A stretch of 64,000 nt of DNA from Bradyrhizobium sp. 21 (GCF_023073335.1 NZ_JADPJG010000002.1:477881-541880); one strand, 5' to 3'. Positions 17,983-27,308 are shown, counted from the first letter of the stretch. Notes: a model not told the origin generated them from the letters alone. A program made the numbers and translations.

Positions 17983-19893
17983 TCACGCCGTCGTCAGCCT
18001 GTACTGCCGCAGGTCCGGGTCATGCGTCATGCGCCAATAGTCGACAAAGCGCCAGGGCATCGCCGAAAACACGCGGCCGCTGGAGTTGCGATAGTAGGTG
18101 CTCATGCCCGGATGAGTCCAGATCATCGTCTCATGCTCGGCATCGACCTTCCGGACGTAATCGTCGAGCACGTCCTTGCGGACATCGATCGCGGCGACGT
18201 CGTGCTCGATCATGTCGGCGAGGCAGGCGGAGATGTAGCGGCTCTGGCATTCCGACTGGAAGATGACGCTGCCGCCATGCGCAGGGCCGGAGTTGGGGCC
18301 CAGCATGCAGAAGAAATTGGGAAAATCGGGCACGGTCAGGCCGAGGAATGCGGTCGGGTTGTCGTTGCCCCAGGCCTCACGCAAATCCTTGCCGTCGCGA
18401 CCGCTGATATTGAGGCGCGCCGCCATTTCGGTGACCTTGAAGCCCGTTGCAATCACGATGATGTCGGCCGGGCGGTGCTCGCCATCCGCGGTGACGATGC
18501 CGCCGCGGTCGAAATGGTCGATGGCGTCAGTGACCAGCTCGACATTGTCCCGCGTCAGTGTCTTGAACCAATTGTTGTCGAGCAGGATGCGCTTGCCGTA
18601 GGGCGGGTAGGTCGGTACGCATTTGGCGATCAGGTCGGGACGGTCCTTCAACTCGCTATGGATGAAATCGGTCAATTCCTGGCGGTGCCGGTCGTTGCCC
18701 TTGTTGACGGCGCGCTCCGGATGCGGCCAGGCCGGATCCTTGCGCAGGAACGGCAGCAGGCCGTCGCCATAGCGCCAGAACATGTTGAAGCGGTACCATT
18801 TCACATAGAACGGCAAATGCGCGAGCAGCCAGCGCGCGCCCTCGCTGATCGGATCGGCATAGCCCTTCACCGGCCGCGCCCATTGCGCGCTGCGCTGATA
18901 GACCGTGACGGAGGCGACGCCGCCGGCAATCGCCGGCACCAGTTGCATCGATGTCGCGCCCGTACCGATCACAGCGACATGCTTGCCGTCGAACTCGATG
19001 TCATCGGACCACAGCGCCGAATGCAGGATCGTCCCCTCGAAATTGTCCTCGCCCTTGAAGTGAGCGCGAGAGGGATCATTGAGCTGCCCGATCGCCGAAA
19101 CCAGCGCAGTGGATTCGAAGGTTTCCTCGCCATTCTCGGTCTTGAGCGTCGAGATCCAGCGCCGCTTGCCTTCGTCCCAACGCGACGAGGTCAGCTCGGT
19201 ATTGACGCGCAGATGCTTGCGGATGCCATATTCCTCCGCGACCTTGAGCAGATATCCGTGCAGCTCCTCGCGCTGGCAGAAATAGCGCGTCCATGCATTG
19301 CCCGAGCCGAAGGAGTAGGAATAGGAATGGTTCGGCGTGTCGACGCCGCAGCCGGGATAGCGATTGATCCACCAGGTGCCGCCAAGCTCTTCGTTCTTCT
19401 CGACGATGGTGTAGGGGATGTCGAGATGGCCGAGCGCCACGCCGAGCGCGATGGCGCAGACGCCGGCACCGACGATCAGCACATGCTGGTCGGCGAGTTT
19501 TTCGTCTGAAGGACGCTTGGTCCAGCGCGCCTCGCGCGGCACAAATCCCATCTCCTCGCGCATCAGCGGCGCATATTCAGGCGAGACGTTCTCGCCGAGG
19601 CAGGCACGCATCATCTTGAGCAGCATCTCTTCGCCGGGATCGGTAATGGCGGGTTTTGGCGTGCCGTCGGCAAACAGTTTGACCACCGCGGCGCGGATTT
19701 CATCCTGGATATCCCGGGGCACGCCGGCCTCGGGATCGGGAATGAGGCGGATGTCGCGCTTGGGCAGATACGGCGGTTCGAGCCATTTCTCGTCCCCGGT
19801 CATGTGCACGAGCACCATCAGGAGACAGCGGATGTCGCCCTCGGCGATGGCGGAAGCGATGTCGAGCGGCTTGTGTGGGGCTGCGATGTTCAT
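17983..19893 (-). CDS. Baeyer-Villiger monooxygenase (4-hydroxyacetophenone monooxygenase-like)
   Basis: 636 aa flavin monooxygenase that inserts oxygen next to a ketone carbonyl using NADPH and O2. The FAD site is GAGVCA (142-147). The diagnostic motif FxGxxxHxxxW reads FEGTILHSALW (285-295). The NADPH site is GTGATS (310-315). About 135 residues precede the FAD motif, an N-terminal extension typical of the 4-hydroxyacetophenone monooxygenase subgroup. The start overlaps the TetR stop by 4 bases. Neighbours (acyl-CoA ligase, HCCA-isomerase-like protein, branched-chain-type transporter) suggest breakdown of an imported aryl or cyclic ketone or acid; the exact substrate is unknown. Confidence 0.88.
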   Translation of the reverse strand: MNIAAPHKPLDIASAIAEGDIRCLLMVLVHMTGDEKWLEPPYLPKRDIRLIPDPEAGVPRDIQDEIRAAVVKLFADGTPKPAITDPGEEMLLKMMRACLGENVSPEYAPLMREEMGFVPREARWTKRPSDEKLADQHVLIVGAGVCAIALGVALGHLDIPYTIVEKNEELGGTWWINRYPGCGVDTPNHSYSYSFGSGNAWTRYFCQREELHGYLLKVAEEYGIRKHLRVNTELTSSRWDEGKRRWISTLKTENGEETFESTALVSAIGQLNDPSRAHFKGEDNFEGTILHSALWSDDIEFDGKHVAVIGTGATSMQLVPAIAGGVASVTVYQRSAQWARPVKGYADPISEGARWLLAHLPFYVKWYRFNMFWRYGDGLLPFLRKDPAWPHPERAVNKGNDRHRQELTDFIHSELKDRPDLIAKCVPTYPPYGKRILLDNNWFKTLTRDNVELVTDAIDHFDRGGIVTADGEHRPADIIVIATGFKVTEMAARLNISGRDGKDLREAWGNDNPTAFLGLTVPDFPNFFCMLGPNSGPAHGGSVIFQSECQSRYISACLADMIEHDVAAIDVRKDVLDDYVRKVDAEHETMIWTHPGMSTYYRNSSGRVFSAMPWRFVDYWRMTHDPDLRQYRLTTA

Positions 19894-20537
19894 GGCGTGT
19901 CCTGATCTCCGGATGCACTGAAAAGGCCGCGCGTCATCAGCTTGCGATAGGCGGAGATGACGTGCCCGGGCACGGTGGTGACGCCGCCGCCCGAATAGGA
20001 GTAGCGGCGGCTGAGATAGCCGCGCGCGCCCATCAGCATGTGGACGATGGCTTCGAATTCCTCGTCGCTATAATCCTGAATCGCGCCCGAGCCTCGCGCG
20101 CGACGCAAGATGCGGACATAGGCGACCGAGATGTTGTCGAGATGCTTCTGGTAGCCGTGAGGTGCAAAGAATTCGGCCTCGTTGAGGATGCGCAAGAATT
20201 CCGGCACTTCGCGGATGAAGTCGAAGAAGGCGGAAAAGCGCGCGATCTCCTGCCGCGCCGCATCCGCGGTGCCGGTGCGGGCGCGGATGAACTCGACCAT
20301 GTCGAGGCCGATCTTCGGCAGCAATTGGTCGAGCAACTCCTGCCGGTTCTCGAAATGATTGTAGAAAGTGCCTTGCGCGACGCCGGCCTCTTCGGTGATG
20401 CGGGCGACCGAGGCTTCGGCATAGCCATGCTTGCCGACAACCCTGGTGGCGGCCTCGAAAATCTTTTGCTTGGTCCAGGCGTTGCGCTCGACGCGGTTGA
20501 GTTTTGAAATCTTCTCGGTGGCGGGGCCTTGCGTCAT
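19890..20537 (-). CDS. TetR family transcriptional regulator
   Basis: 215 aa. The N-terminal helix-turn-helix reads EAATRVVGKHGYAEASVARI, then TEEAGVAQGTFYNHF (residues about 28-63), standard for TetR. The C-terminal ligand domain is not assignable. It sits inside the operon, with 4-base overlaps on both sides (stop of the ligase, start of the monooxygenase). It therefore most likely controls this operon and perhaps the divergent transporter. A 27-bp inverted repeat in the divergent promoter (22068-22094) is a good candidate operator. Confidence 0.88.
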   Translation of the reverse strand: MTQGPATEKISKLNRVERNAWTKQKIFEAATRVVGKHGYAEASVARITEEAGVAQGTFYNHFENRQELLDQLLPKIGLDMVEFIRARTGTADAARQEIARFSAFFDFIREVPEFLRILNEAEFFAPHGYQKHLDNISVAYVRILRRARGSGAIQDYSDEEFEAIVHMLMGARGYLSRRYSYSGGGVTTVPGHVISAYRKLMTRGLFSASGDQDTP

Positions 20538-22027
20538 GCCACGGTCTCCAGTTCGGCGCGCAGCACGCGCTTGAGAATCTTTCCCGAAGGGTTGCGCGGC
20601 AGGCTGTCGCGGATGATCAGCTCTTTCGGCACCTTGAAGCTCGCCAGCCGCGCGCGGCAGTGCTCGGTGAGGGCAGGGAGTGTGAGGCTCGCGCCCTCGG
20701 CCAGCACGGCGATCGCGACCGGTCGTTCGCCCCAGCGCGCATCGCGCAGGCCGATCACCGCGACCTCGCGCACCTCAGGCAAATCGTAGATGACGCGCTC
20801 GACCTCGGAGGAGGCGATGTTCTCGCCGCCGGAGATGATCATGTCCTTCTTGCGGTCGGTCAGATACAGGAAGCCGTCTTCGTCGAGATAGCCGACGTCG
20901 CCGCTGCGGAACCAGTCGCCGGAGAAGGCGGCGGCCGTCTTCTCCGGATCCTTCCAATAGCCCCGCGTGATCTTTGGCCCGCGCAGGCAGATTTCGCCAT
21001 TGACGTTCGGCGGCAGCGTCTTGCCGTTCTCGTCGCGGATTTCGATCTCGACATGGGCGATGGCGCGGCCGGTCGAGCCGATCTTCTCGATCTCGCGGCC
21101 GGCCTCCATGAAGGTGTCGCCGCCCACGGTTTCGGTCAGGCCATAGGCATCGATGTAGCGTGCATTGCGGAAGTATTCAGAGAAAGCGCGGATGCGCATC
21201 TCCGGCGTCTTCTCGCCGCCGCCGATCGCCCATGTCAGGCTCGACACGTCGTAGCGATCGCGCGTGGGGCAGGTGAGCATCGCGGTGGTCATGACAGGCG
21301 CGAACCAGGCGGCGTTGAGCTTGTCGTCCGCGATTGCGGCCAGCGCGCTTTCCGGCTCGAAAGTGCGTTCGATGTGGATGAAGCCGCCATGCCAGAGCAC
21401 GGCGATGCCGGGCAAATCCAGCGCGCCGACGTGATAGAGCGGGCCGACGACGAGAAGCCGCGTGTCGGCACCGAGGCCCAGCGCGATCGTCTGGTCGGCC
21501 GACTTCCAGTAGAAATTATCGTAGGTGAGCATCACGCCCTTGGGGCGGTCGGTGGTGCCCGAAGTGTACATCAGTCGCATCAGGTCGGTCGGCCGGCGGA
21601 CGTGCATCGGCGCGGGCGGCGCTCCGCCTGCGAGGCGCGCCACGCTCTGCTGCGCGGCCTCGTCGAGCACGACAATCTTCGCGCCGGCTGCGTTCGCTGC
21701 CAATTCCTCATCGGCAATCAATAGTCGCGCGCCGGCATTGCCGGCGATGTAGCCGACCTCGTCACGGGAGAGGCGGAAGTTGATCGGCAAGAACACCGCG
21801 CCGAGATGGCTCGCGGCGAAGACGAGCTCCAGGAACGCCGCGCTGTTCTTCATCAGCACGGCCACGACGTCGCCGGCGCCGATGCCCTGCGTGGCGAGCC
21901 AGCCGGCCACCTTCCGGACGCGCGTGTCGAAGACCCCGTAGGAAATCTCCTCGCCGCGATATTTCAGCGCGGGCCGCTCCGGCGCGCGCCGGGCATGAAA
22001 GGCGATGAAGCTCGAAAGGTTGATCAT
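20534..22027 (-). CDS. Acyl-CoA synthetase (AMP-forming)
   Basis: 497 aa ANL-superfamily ligase: ATP + carboxylate + CoA to acyl-CoA. The AMP-binding motif reads YTSGTTDRPKG, with Asp where Gly is common (GTTGxPKG). YGLTETVGG, SGDWFRSGDVGY and TDRKKDMIISGGENI are canonical. The catalytic Lys lies in NPSGKILKR near the C-terminus. It resembles medium/long-chain or aryl-acid ligases; the chain length cannot be told. First gene of the minus-strand operon, followed by TetR with a 4-base overlap. It is divergent from the transporter at 22199. Confidence 0.87.
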   Translation of the reverse strand: MINLSSFIAFHARRAPERPALKYRGEEISYGVFDTRVRKVAGWLATQGIGAGDVVAVLMKNSAAFLELVFAASHLGAVFLPINFRLSRDEVGYIAGNAGARLLIADEELAANAAGAKIVVLDEAAQQSVARLAGGAPPAPMHVRRPTDLMRLMYTSGTTDRPKGVMLTYDNFYWKSADQTIALGLGADTRLLVVGPLYHVGALDLPGIAVLWHGGFIHIERTFEPESALAAIADDKLNAAWFAPVMTTAMLTCPTRDRYDVSSLTWAIGGGEKTPEMRIRAFSEYFRNARYIDAYGLTETVGGDTFMEAGREIEKIGSTGRAIAHVEIEIRDENGKTLPPNVNGEICLRGPKITRGYWKDPEKTAAAFSGDWFRSGDVGYLDEDGFLYLTDRKKDMIISGGENIASSEVERVIYDLPEVREVAVIGLRDARWGERPVAIAVLAEGASLTLPALTEHCRARLASFKVPKELIIRDSLPRNPSGKILKRVLRAELETVA

Positions 22028-22067
22028 GTCGCGGGCTTTGGGCCGATTGCCGGCGCCGTTTCCTCCC

Positions 22068-22094
22068 TGATGAATTCTGACTCATAGTTCATCA
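22068..22094. promoter_or_regulatory. Candidate TetR operator in divergent promoter
   Basis: TGATGAA (22068-22074), 13-base spacer, TTCATCA (22088-22094): perfect 7-bp arms. It lies 41 bases before the ligase start and about 105 bases before the binding-protein gene. Length and position fit a TetR-family site controlling both directions; binding is inferred. Confidence 0.5.
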
Positions 22095-22198
22095 TTGGCT
22101 TGACGTCACCCCCTGCCTCTGAAATCCTTGGGAACACGGAGACGAGATGATCTCCGGCAGGGATCAGGGAACGCCGACCCGACAGAGGGAGGGAAAAC

Positions 22199-23458
22199 AT
22201 GACAAGAACCCGCACGCCGGGCATCAGCCGCCGTTCAACACTGGCGCTGATGGGCGCCGGTGCGATGAGTGTTGCCACGCCGTGGGTGGCGCGCGCGCAA
22301 GCCAAGACCATCAAGATCGGCATGCCGACGATTTTGTCGGGCCGCGTCGCGCAGCTCGGCACGTCATCGCGCAATGCGGTGATGCTCGAAGTCGACAAGG
22401 TCAACGCCGCCGGCGGGCTCGCCGGCCGTCCCATCGAGATGGTGATCCGGGACTCCAAGGGCCAGCCGCAGGAAGCGGCCCGCGTCGCGCGCGAGCTCGT
22501 CAACACCGACGGCTGCGAATGGCTGATCGACGGCGAAGCGTCGTCCGGGTCGTTCGCGGTTCACGAAGTGGCGCGCGATCTCGGTGTGCTCTGCGTCCAT
22601 ACCAACTCGGAAGCGTCCTCGCTGACGGCCGATCCGAAGCAGCACATCCCGAACGCGTTCCGCTGCGTCCGCCAGGGCATCCATGATTCCATCGTCGGCG
22701 GCAGCTACGCCGCCGCGATCGCCAAAGCCAAGGGTCTGAAGAAATGGGCGACCTGCTCGCCCGACTATGCCTATGGCCGCGACACCACCGGCGAGTTCAC
22801 GCTGTACCTGAAGCGCTTCGCGCCCGACATCGAGATCATCAGCGAGTCCTGGCCAAAATTGTTCCAGCCCGACTACACCGAGGTGGTGACGAAGATTTTG
22901 CAGGCCAAGCCGCAGGCGCTGTACTCCTGCCTGTGGGGCGGCGATCTCACGTCGTATATCGACCAGGCCAACATCTACGCGATGTTCGGACAGATGGAGG
23001 TGTTTGCCGTCAACATGGCCGACTACACTGCGCTCACGGTGGTGAAGAACCTGCCCAAGGGCATCCATTCCGGCAACCGCTACATCAAGACTTACCCGGC
23101 TACGCCGGAGAATGCCGCCTGGGGCGATGCCTACAAGGCCAAGTACAACGAGTATCCCACCAACTGGTCCTGGCAGAACGCGACCGCGGTGATGTTTTTG
23201 GCCGAAGCCGCGAAGAAGGCGAACTCGACCGACGGCAAGAAGATCGCGGAGGCGCTGGCCGGCCTCACCATCAAGTGCCCGTTCGGCGCCGACGGCACCG
23301 TGACCATGCGCGGCGACGACCACACCCTTGTCGGCTACGCCATCGGCTGGGGCACCACCATCCCGCAGGAGCCCTATGTCCCCGAGGTCAAGGCCGGCGA
23401 CTGGAAGACCATCTTCGAGCTCGAGGCCGAGTGGAAGAAGAGCAAGGGCTACACCTGA
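22199..23458 (+). CDS. ABC transporter substrate-binding protein (branched-chain amino acid/urea type)
   Basis: 419 aa periplasmic binding protein. The N-terminus has a twin-arginine motif (SRRSTLALMGAGA) and ends with a likely cut after ARAQA, suggesting Tat export. The mature part begins KTIKIGMPTILSGRVAQLG, typical of the type-I fold LivJ/AmiC/UrtA group. It heads a complete system (two permeases, two ATPases). Divergent to the ligase/monooxygenase operon, it probably captures that pathway's substrate, for example an aromatic acid or amide rather than leucine. This is inference from context. Confidence 0.88.
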   Translation: MTRTRTPGISRRSTLALMGAGAMSVATPWVARAQAKTIKIGMPTILSGRVAQLGTSSRNAVMLEVDKVNAAGGLAGRPIEMVIRDSKGQPQEAARVARELVNTDGCEWLIDGEASSGSFAVHEVARDLGVLCVHTNSEASSLTADPKQHIPNAFRCVRQGIHDSIVGGSYAAAIAKAKGLKKWATCSPDYAYGRDTTGEFTLYLKRFAPDIEIISESWPKLFQPDYTEVVTKILQAKPQALYSCLWGGDLTSYIDQANIYAMFGQMEVFAVNMADYTALTVVKNLPKGIHSGNRYIKTYPATPENAAWGDAYKAKYNEYPTNWSWQNATAVMFLAEAAKKANSTDGKKIAEALAGLTIKCPFGADGTVTMRGDDHTLVGYAIGWGTTIPQEPYVPEVKAGDWKTIFELEAEWKKSKGYT

Positions 23459-23471
23459 TCTGACGTGCGGC

Positions 23472-23504
23472 GGAGACGGGCGACCGTCTCCCCTTCTTTT
23501 TTGC
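23472..23504 (+). terminator. Intrinsic terminator/attenuator between binding protein and permease
   Basis: GGAGACGG-GCGA-CCGTCTCC (23472-23491) followed by CCTTCTTTTTT, 13 bases after the binding-protein stop. This is the classic shape of a rho-independent terminator. Since the permease gene starts at 23525 without an obvious new promoter, partial read-through would give more binding protein than membrane parts. Confidence 0.8.
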
Positions 23505-23524
23505 GCCAGGACCGGCGCACGACA

Positions 23525-24442
23525 ATGGAAGTGCTCCCCGTGGATCTCGACGCGCTTGCCGGCTGTCTCTCCAGTTCCGCCTGCCTGGTGACGCAAACCA
23601 CCAGCGGCCTCATCATCGGCATGCTGCTGTTCCTGGTCGCGGTCGGGCTGACGCTGATTTTTGGCGTGCTCAAGATCGTCAATTTCAGCCACGGCGCCTT
23701 CTACATGTTCGGCGCCTATTTCGCGATGACCGCCTATCAGCTCACCGGCAGCTTCGCGCTGGCGATGCTTGCCGGTGCTGCCGGCACCGCGACCCTCGGA
23801 TTGATCTTCGAGCGCGTCTTCATGAGCCGCGTCTATGGCGCCGACGTGCTGATGCAGCTTCTCGTCTGCTACGCCTTCGTGCTGATCTTCGACGATGTGG
23901 TGCGGTTGATCTGGGGGCCGGAATTCAAGTCGATGGGCATGCCGGCGGCGTTCCAGGTGATGCCGCTGTTCATCGCCGGTGGCGTGGTGCCTCCTTACTA
24001 TCTTCTGCTGATTGGCGTGGCGCTAGCCGCGGCGATCGTCCTCGGCATTGGGCTCTCGCGCAGCCGCATCGGCAAGGTGATCCGCGCCGCCGCGCACAAT
24101 TCTGGAATGGTCTCCGCGCTCGGCATCAACACCGGTCTCATTTACGGCGGCGTATTCGCGCTCGGCGGCGGGCTTGCCGGCCTCGCCGGCGCGCTTGCCG
24201 CGCCGGTGCGCTCGCTGACGCCGGGCATGGGATTTTCGGTGCTGATCGAATCCTTCATCGTCACCGTGATCGGCGGCATGGGCTCGATCGTGGGGGCGCT
24301 GGTCGGCGCGCTGCTGATCGGCCTGATCCGTTCTTTTGGCTCGCTCGGCTTTCCCCTGTTCACGGAAGGCCTGATGTATCTGTTCATGGTGATCGTGCTG
24401 GTCTCAAAACCCACCGGCCTGTTCGGCAAGGAGGCGGCATGA
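23525..24442 (+). CDS. Branched-chain-type ABC transporter permease (LivH family)
   Basis: 305 aa inner-membrane permease with about eight hydrophobic segments. It contains FGVLKIVNFSHGAFYMFGAY, the LivH signature, and the C-terminal VIGGMGSIVGALVGALLIGLI. I chose the ATG at 23525, since upstream in-frame codons from 23465 run through the terminator hairpin. It overlaps the next permease by 4 bases. Confidence 0.9.
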   Translation: MEVLPVDLDALAGCLSSSACLVTQTTSGLIIGMLLFLVAVGLTLIFGVLKIVNFSHGAFYMFGAYFAMTAYQLTGSFALAMLAGAAGTATLGLIFERVFMSRVYGADVLMQLLVCYAFVLIFDDVVRLIWGPEFKSMGMPAAFQVMPLFIAGGVVPPYYLLLIGVALAAAIVLGIGLSRSRIGKVIRAAAHNSGMVSALGINTGLIYGGVFALGGGLAGLAGALAAPVRSLTPGMGFSVLIESFIVTVIGGMGSIVGALVGALLIGLIRSFGSLGFPLFTEGLMYLFMVIVLVSKPTGLFGKEAA

Positions 24443-25458
24443 CCGAGCTGGAGGCCGGACGCGCGCGGACACTGTTGCCGGTGCGCGGTGGCGCGATGCT
24501 TCTGCGCTACCGCGACGTCATGATCGCGCTGATCGCCTTCGCCGTGCTGGCGAGCCTGCCGCTGTTCACAGGCAGCAAGGCGCTGCTCGATTTTGTCATC
24601 CGCTGCTCTGCCTATGGCCTGTTTGCGACCTCGCTCAACCTGCTGGTCGGCTACACCGGCCTGACCTCGTTCGGCCACGGCATGTTCTTTGGCCTGGGTG
24701 CCTACAGTTTTGGCCTGATCATGCAGAAGCTGAGCGTGCCCATTCCGGTCGCCTTTGTCGCGACGCTGGCGATCACGGCGGTGATCGCCGCCGGCATCGG
24801 CGCGATCTGCGTACGGCTGAAGGAAATCTACTTCGCCTTCGTCACGCTGGCGTTCCAGATGCTGATCCACTCGACCATCCTGTCCTGGGCTTCGTTCACC
24901 GGCGGCGACCAGGGCCTGCGCGGCGGCATTCCGCGCCCCGCATTCTTCGGGGTCGATCTTGCCAATCACGTCCATCTCTACATCGCGAGCTGCGCGCTTC
25001 TCGTCCTTGGCCTGCTGGCGATGCGCCAGATCGCGCAGTCGCCGTTCGGCTACACGCTGCGCATGATCCGTGACAACGCCGCGCGCGCGAGCTTCCTCGG
25101 CATCGACGTCTGGCGCGCGAAACTGACCGTGTTCGTGCTGGCGGCGCTGTTCGCGTCGATGGGCGGCATGGTGATGGCGCTGTTCGTCTCCGGCGCCTAT
25201 CCGGAGTTCGCCTATTGGACCATCTCCGGCGAGGGCATCTTCATCAACATGCTCGGTGGCGTCTCGACCTTCCTCGGGCCGATGGTCGGCACCGTGCTGC
25301 TGCTGCTGCTCAACGACACCGTGACGCGCTTCACCGAGTACCACGGCATCGTGCTCGGCGTGGTCATCCTGTTCTTCGCGCTGGGCCTGCGCAAAGGCCT
25401 GCTGGATTTCGTCGCTGACTGGTTTTCGCACCGGCGCGACGCAGGCGAGGGGCGCTAA
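24439..25458 (+). CDS. Branched-chain-type ABC transporter permease (LivM family)
   Basis: 339 aa inner-membrane permease. LLVGYTGLTSFGHGMFFGLGAY is the LivM signature, and GGVSTFLGPMVGTVLLLLL lies near the C-terminus. It has eight to nine hydrophobic stretches and a short charged tail. It starts inside the stop of the LivH gene (ATGA) and is followed by the first ATPase after 2 bases. It pairs with LivH to form the channel. Confidence 0.9.
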   Translation: MTELEAGRARTLLPVRGGAMLLRYRDVMIALIAFAVLASLPLFTGSKALLDFVIRCSAYGLFATSLNLLVGYTGLTSFGHGMFFGLGAYSFGLIMQKLSVPIPVAFVATLAITAVIAAGIGAICVRLKEIYFAFVTLAFQMLIHSTILSWASFTGGDQGLRGGIPRPAFFGVDLANHVHLYIASCALLVLGLLAMRQIAQSPFGYTLRMIRDNAARASFLGIDVWRAKLTVFVLAALFASMGGMVMALFVSGAYPEFAYWTISGEGIFINMLGGVSTFLGPMVGTVLLLLLNDTVTRFTEYHGIVLGVVILFFALGLRKGLLDFVADWFSHRRDAGEGR

Positions 25459-25460
25459 CC

Positions 25461-26216
25461 ATGCTCGAGATCCGCAACCTCGCGAAATCCTTTGGCGGCG
25501 TGAAGGCGACCAACGACGTCACGCTCGATTTCCCTGACAGTACCCTCACCGCCGTGATCGGCCCGAACGGCGCGGGCAAGAGCACCTTCTTCAACCTGAT
25601 CACCGGCGCGCTGAAGCCGGATTCCGGCGAGGTGCTGCTTGACGGCGTCGATCTCGCCGGCCGCTCGCCGCCGGAGATCGTCCGTCGCGGCATCGGCCGC
25701 GCCTTCCAGGTCGCCAGCATCTTCAAATCGCTCACGGTGCAGGAGACCATGCTCGCCGCCGTCAGTGCCGACCAGCGCTCGTCCGCAGTGCTGCACAAGC
25801 GCTTTCCGTTGCCCGAGACGCGCGACCGTGCCGAGCATGTGATGGAGCTGTTGGGCCTCGCCGGCAAACGCAATCGCACCGCCGCGACGCTGTCGCATGG
25901 CGACCAGAAGCTGCTCGACATCGCCTTGGCTCTGGTGCTCGAACCAAAGGTGCTGCTGCTGGACGAGCCGACGGCCGGCATGGGGCCGGAGGAGCGCTGG
26001 CGCATGATCGACAAGGTGCGCGAGCTCTGGGACACGCAAAAAATCACCGTCGTGTTCATCGAGCACGACATGGACATCGTGTTCAAGATCGCACCAAAAA
26101 TCGTGGTGCTCTGCTACGGCCGCATTCTCGCGACCGGCGCGCCGGACGAGATCCGTAACAACAGCGCGGTAATCGAGGCCTATCTCGGGACCGAACATGC
26201 GGGTGCCGCCGCATGA
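25461..26216 (+). CDS. Branched-chain-type ABC transporter ATPase (LivG family)
   Basis: 251 aa. The Walker A motif is GPNGAGKST (residues 34-42). The signature is a variant, LSHGDQKLLDIALAL instead of LSGGQ. Walker B is LLLDEPTAGM. It ends with the LivG-like C-terminal segment ending in an AYLG motif. It overlaps livF by 4 bases and powers the LivHM-type channel from the cytoplasmic side. Confidence 0.9.
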   Translation: MLEIRNLAKSFGGVKATNDVTLDFPDSTLTAVIGPNGAGKSTFFNLITGALKPDSGEVLLDGVDLAGRSPPEIVRRGIGRAFQVASIFKSLTVQETMLAAVSADQRSSAVLHKRFPLPETRDRAEHVMELLGLAGKRNRTAATLSHGDQKLLDIALALVLEPKVLLLDEPTAGMGPEERWRMIDKVRELWDTQKITVVFIEHDMDIVFKIAPKIVVLCYGRILATGAPDEIRNNSAVIEAYLGTEHAGAAA

Positions 26217-26926
26217 GCGCAGCCATCATCGAAGTCGCCGATCTCGACGTCTATTACGGCACCAGCCAGATCCTGTTCGGTGTCGGCCTCTCGGTGCGGC
26301 AGGGCGAGACCATGGCGCTGCTCGGCCGCAACGGCGCCGGCAAGTCGACGACGATGAAAGCGATCATGGGCCTCGCGCCGCCGCGGCGCGGCAAGGTCAG
26401 CCTGCGCGGCGCGGTGATCTCCGGCCAGAAGCCGCATCATATCGCGCGCGCCGGCCTCGGCTTCGTGCCGGAGGACCGCCAGATCTTTCCGGAGCACACG
26501 GTCGAGGATAACCTCGTCATCGGCAGGAAGCGCGGACCCGAAGGCCAGGACGAATGGCCGATCAAGCGCATCTACGACGTCTTCCCGCTGCTGGAGCCGT
26601 TGCGCCACCGCATCGCGGGCCGCCTGTCGGGTGGCGAGCAGCAGATGCTTGCCATCGCGCGCACGCTGATGGGCAACCCGGCGCTGCTGCTGCTCGACGA
26701 GCCGAGCGAGGGCCTCGCGCCGATCATCGTGCAGCGGATCGGTGAACTATTGCGCCAGCTCCGCCAACTCGGCTCGACCGTGCTGATCGCCGAGCAGAAC
26801 ATGCATTTCTGCCTGGGGCTGGCGAGCCACGCCACGGTCATCGACAAGGGACAGATTGTCTATGCCGGCGGAATCGACGAGCTCAAGGCCAACGACGCGA
26901 TCCGCCGGCGCTATCTGGCGCTGTAG
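26213..26926 (+). CDS. Branched-chain-type ABC transporter ATPase (LivF family)
   Basis: 237 aa. The Walker A motif is GRNGAGKST, the signature LSGGEQQMLAIARTL, Walker B LLLDEPSEGLAP. FVPEDRQIFPEHTVEDNLVIG is typical of LivF. Last gene of the five-gene transporter operon. The two LivG/F ATPases are expected to form a heterodimer. Confidence 0.9.
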   Translation: MSAAIIEVADLDVYYGTSQILFGVGLSVRQGETMALLGRNGAGKSTTMKAIMGLAPPRRGKVSLRGAVISGQKPHHIARAGLGFVPEDRQIFPEHTVEDNLVIGRKRGPEGQDEWPIKRIYDVFPLLEPLRHRIAGRLSGGEQQMLAIARTLMGNPALLLLDEPSEGLAPIIVQRIGELLRQLRQLGSTVLIAEQNMHFCLGLASHATVIDKGQIVYAGGIDELKANDAIRRRYLAL

Positions 26927-27089
26927 CGGGGTTTTGGACCGCCAAACCGGCCGAAAGAAGAAAACTATTGTCTCGTGGGTGTCAGGCGGAAGGAGTTTCC
27001 TCGCCAAGGACCAAAAACGCCAATCGCTTCCATTGCCGTTTGGGGCTGAAACGACGACATTCCATTCAGGATTTGATGGATTGACGACC

Positions 27090-27308
27090 ATGGAACGCAC
27101 TGGATTTGAGCCCTTCGGCGAGCAGCTGGTGTCCGCAACGGACACCCAGCCGCGGTCGCGCGCGTCAAAACTGCTGCTGCGGGCCGGCACGGGCCTGTTC
27201 TGGTCGCTGGTCGCCGGCATCGTGCTCGCGCGTGCGGCCTTTTTCGAGCCGGGCGTCTATGACGGCTTCAGCCGCGTCGCCTCGCTCGCCAGAAGCCTGA
27301 TCTTCTGA
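27090..27308 (+). CDS. Small hypothetical membrane protein
   Basis: 72 aa. The N-terminal 30 residues are polar (MERTGFEPFGEQLVSATD), followed by one hydrophobic segment (about residues 36-52, GLFWSLVAGIVLARAAFF) and a short tail. It is probably a single-span inner-membrane protein. I do not recognise a family. The reading frame is open upstream to 26856, but the ATG at 27090 gives the plausible protein. Confidence 0.5.
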   Translation: MERTGFEPFGEQLVSATDTQPRSRASKLLLRAGTGLFWSLVAGIVLARAAFFEPGVYDGFSRVASLARSLIF

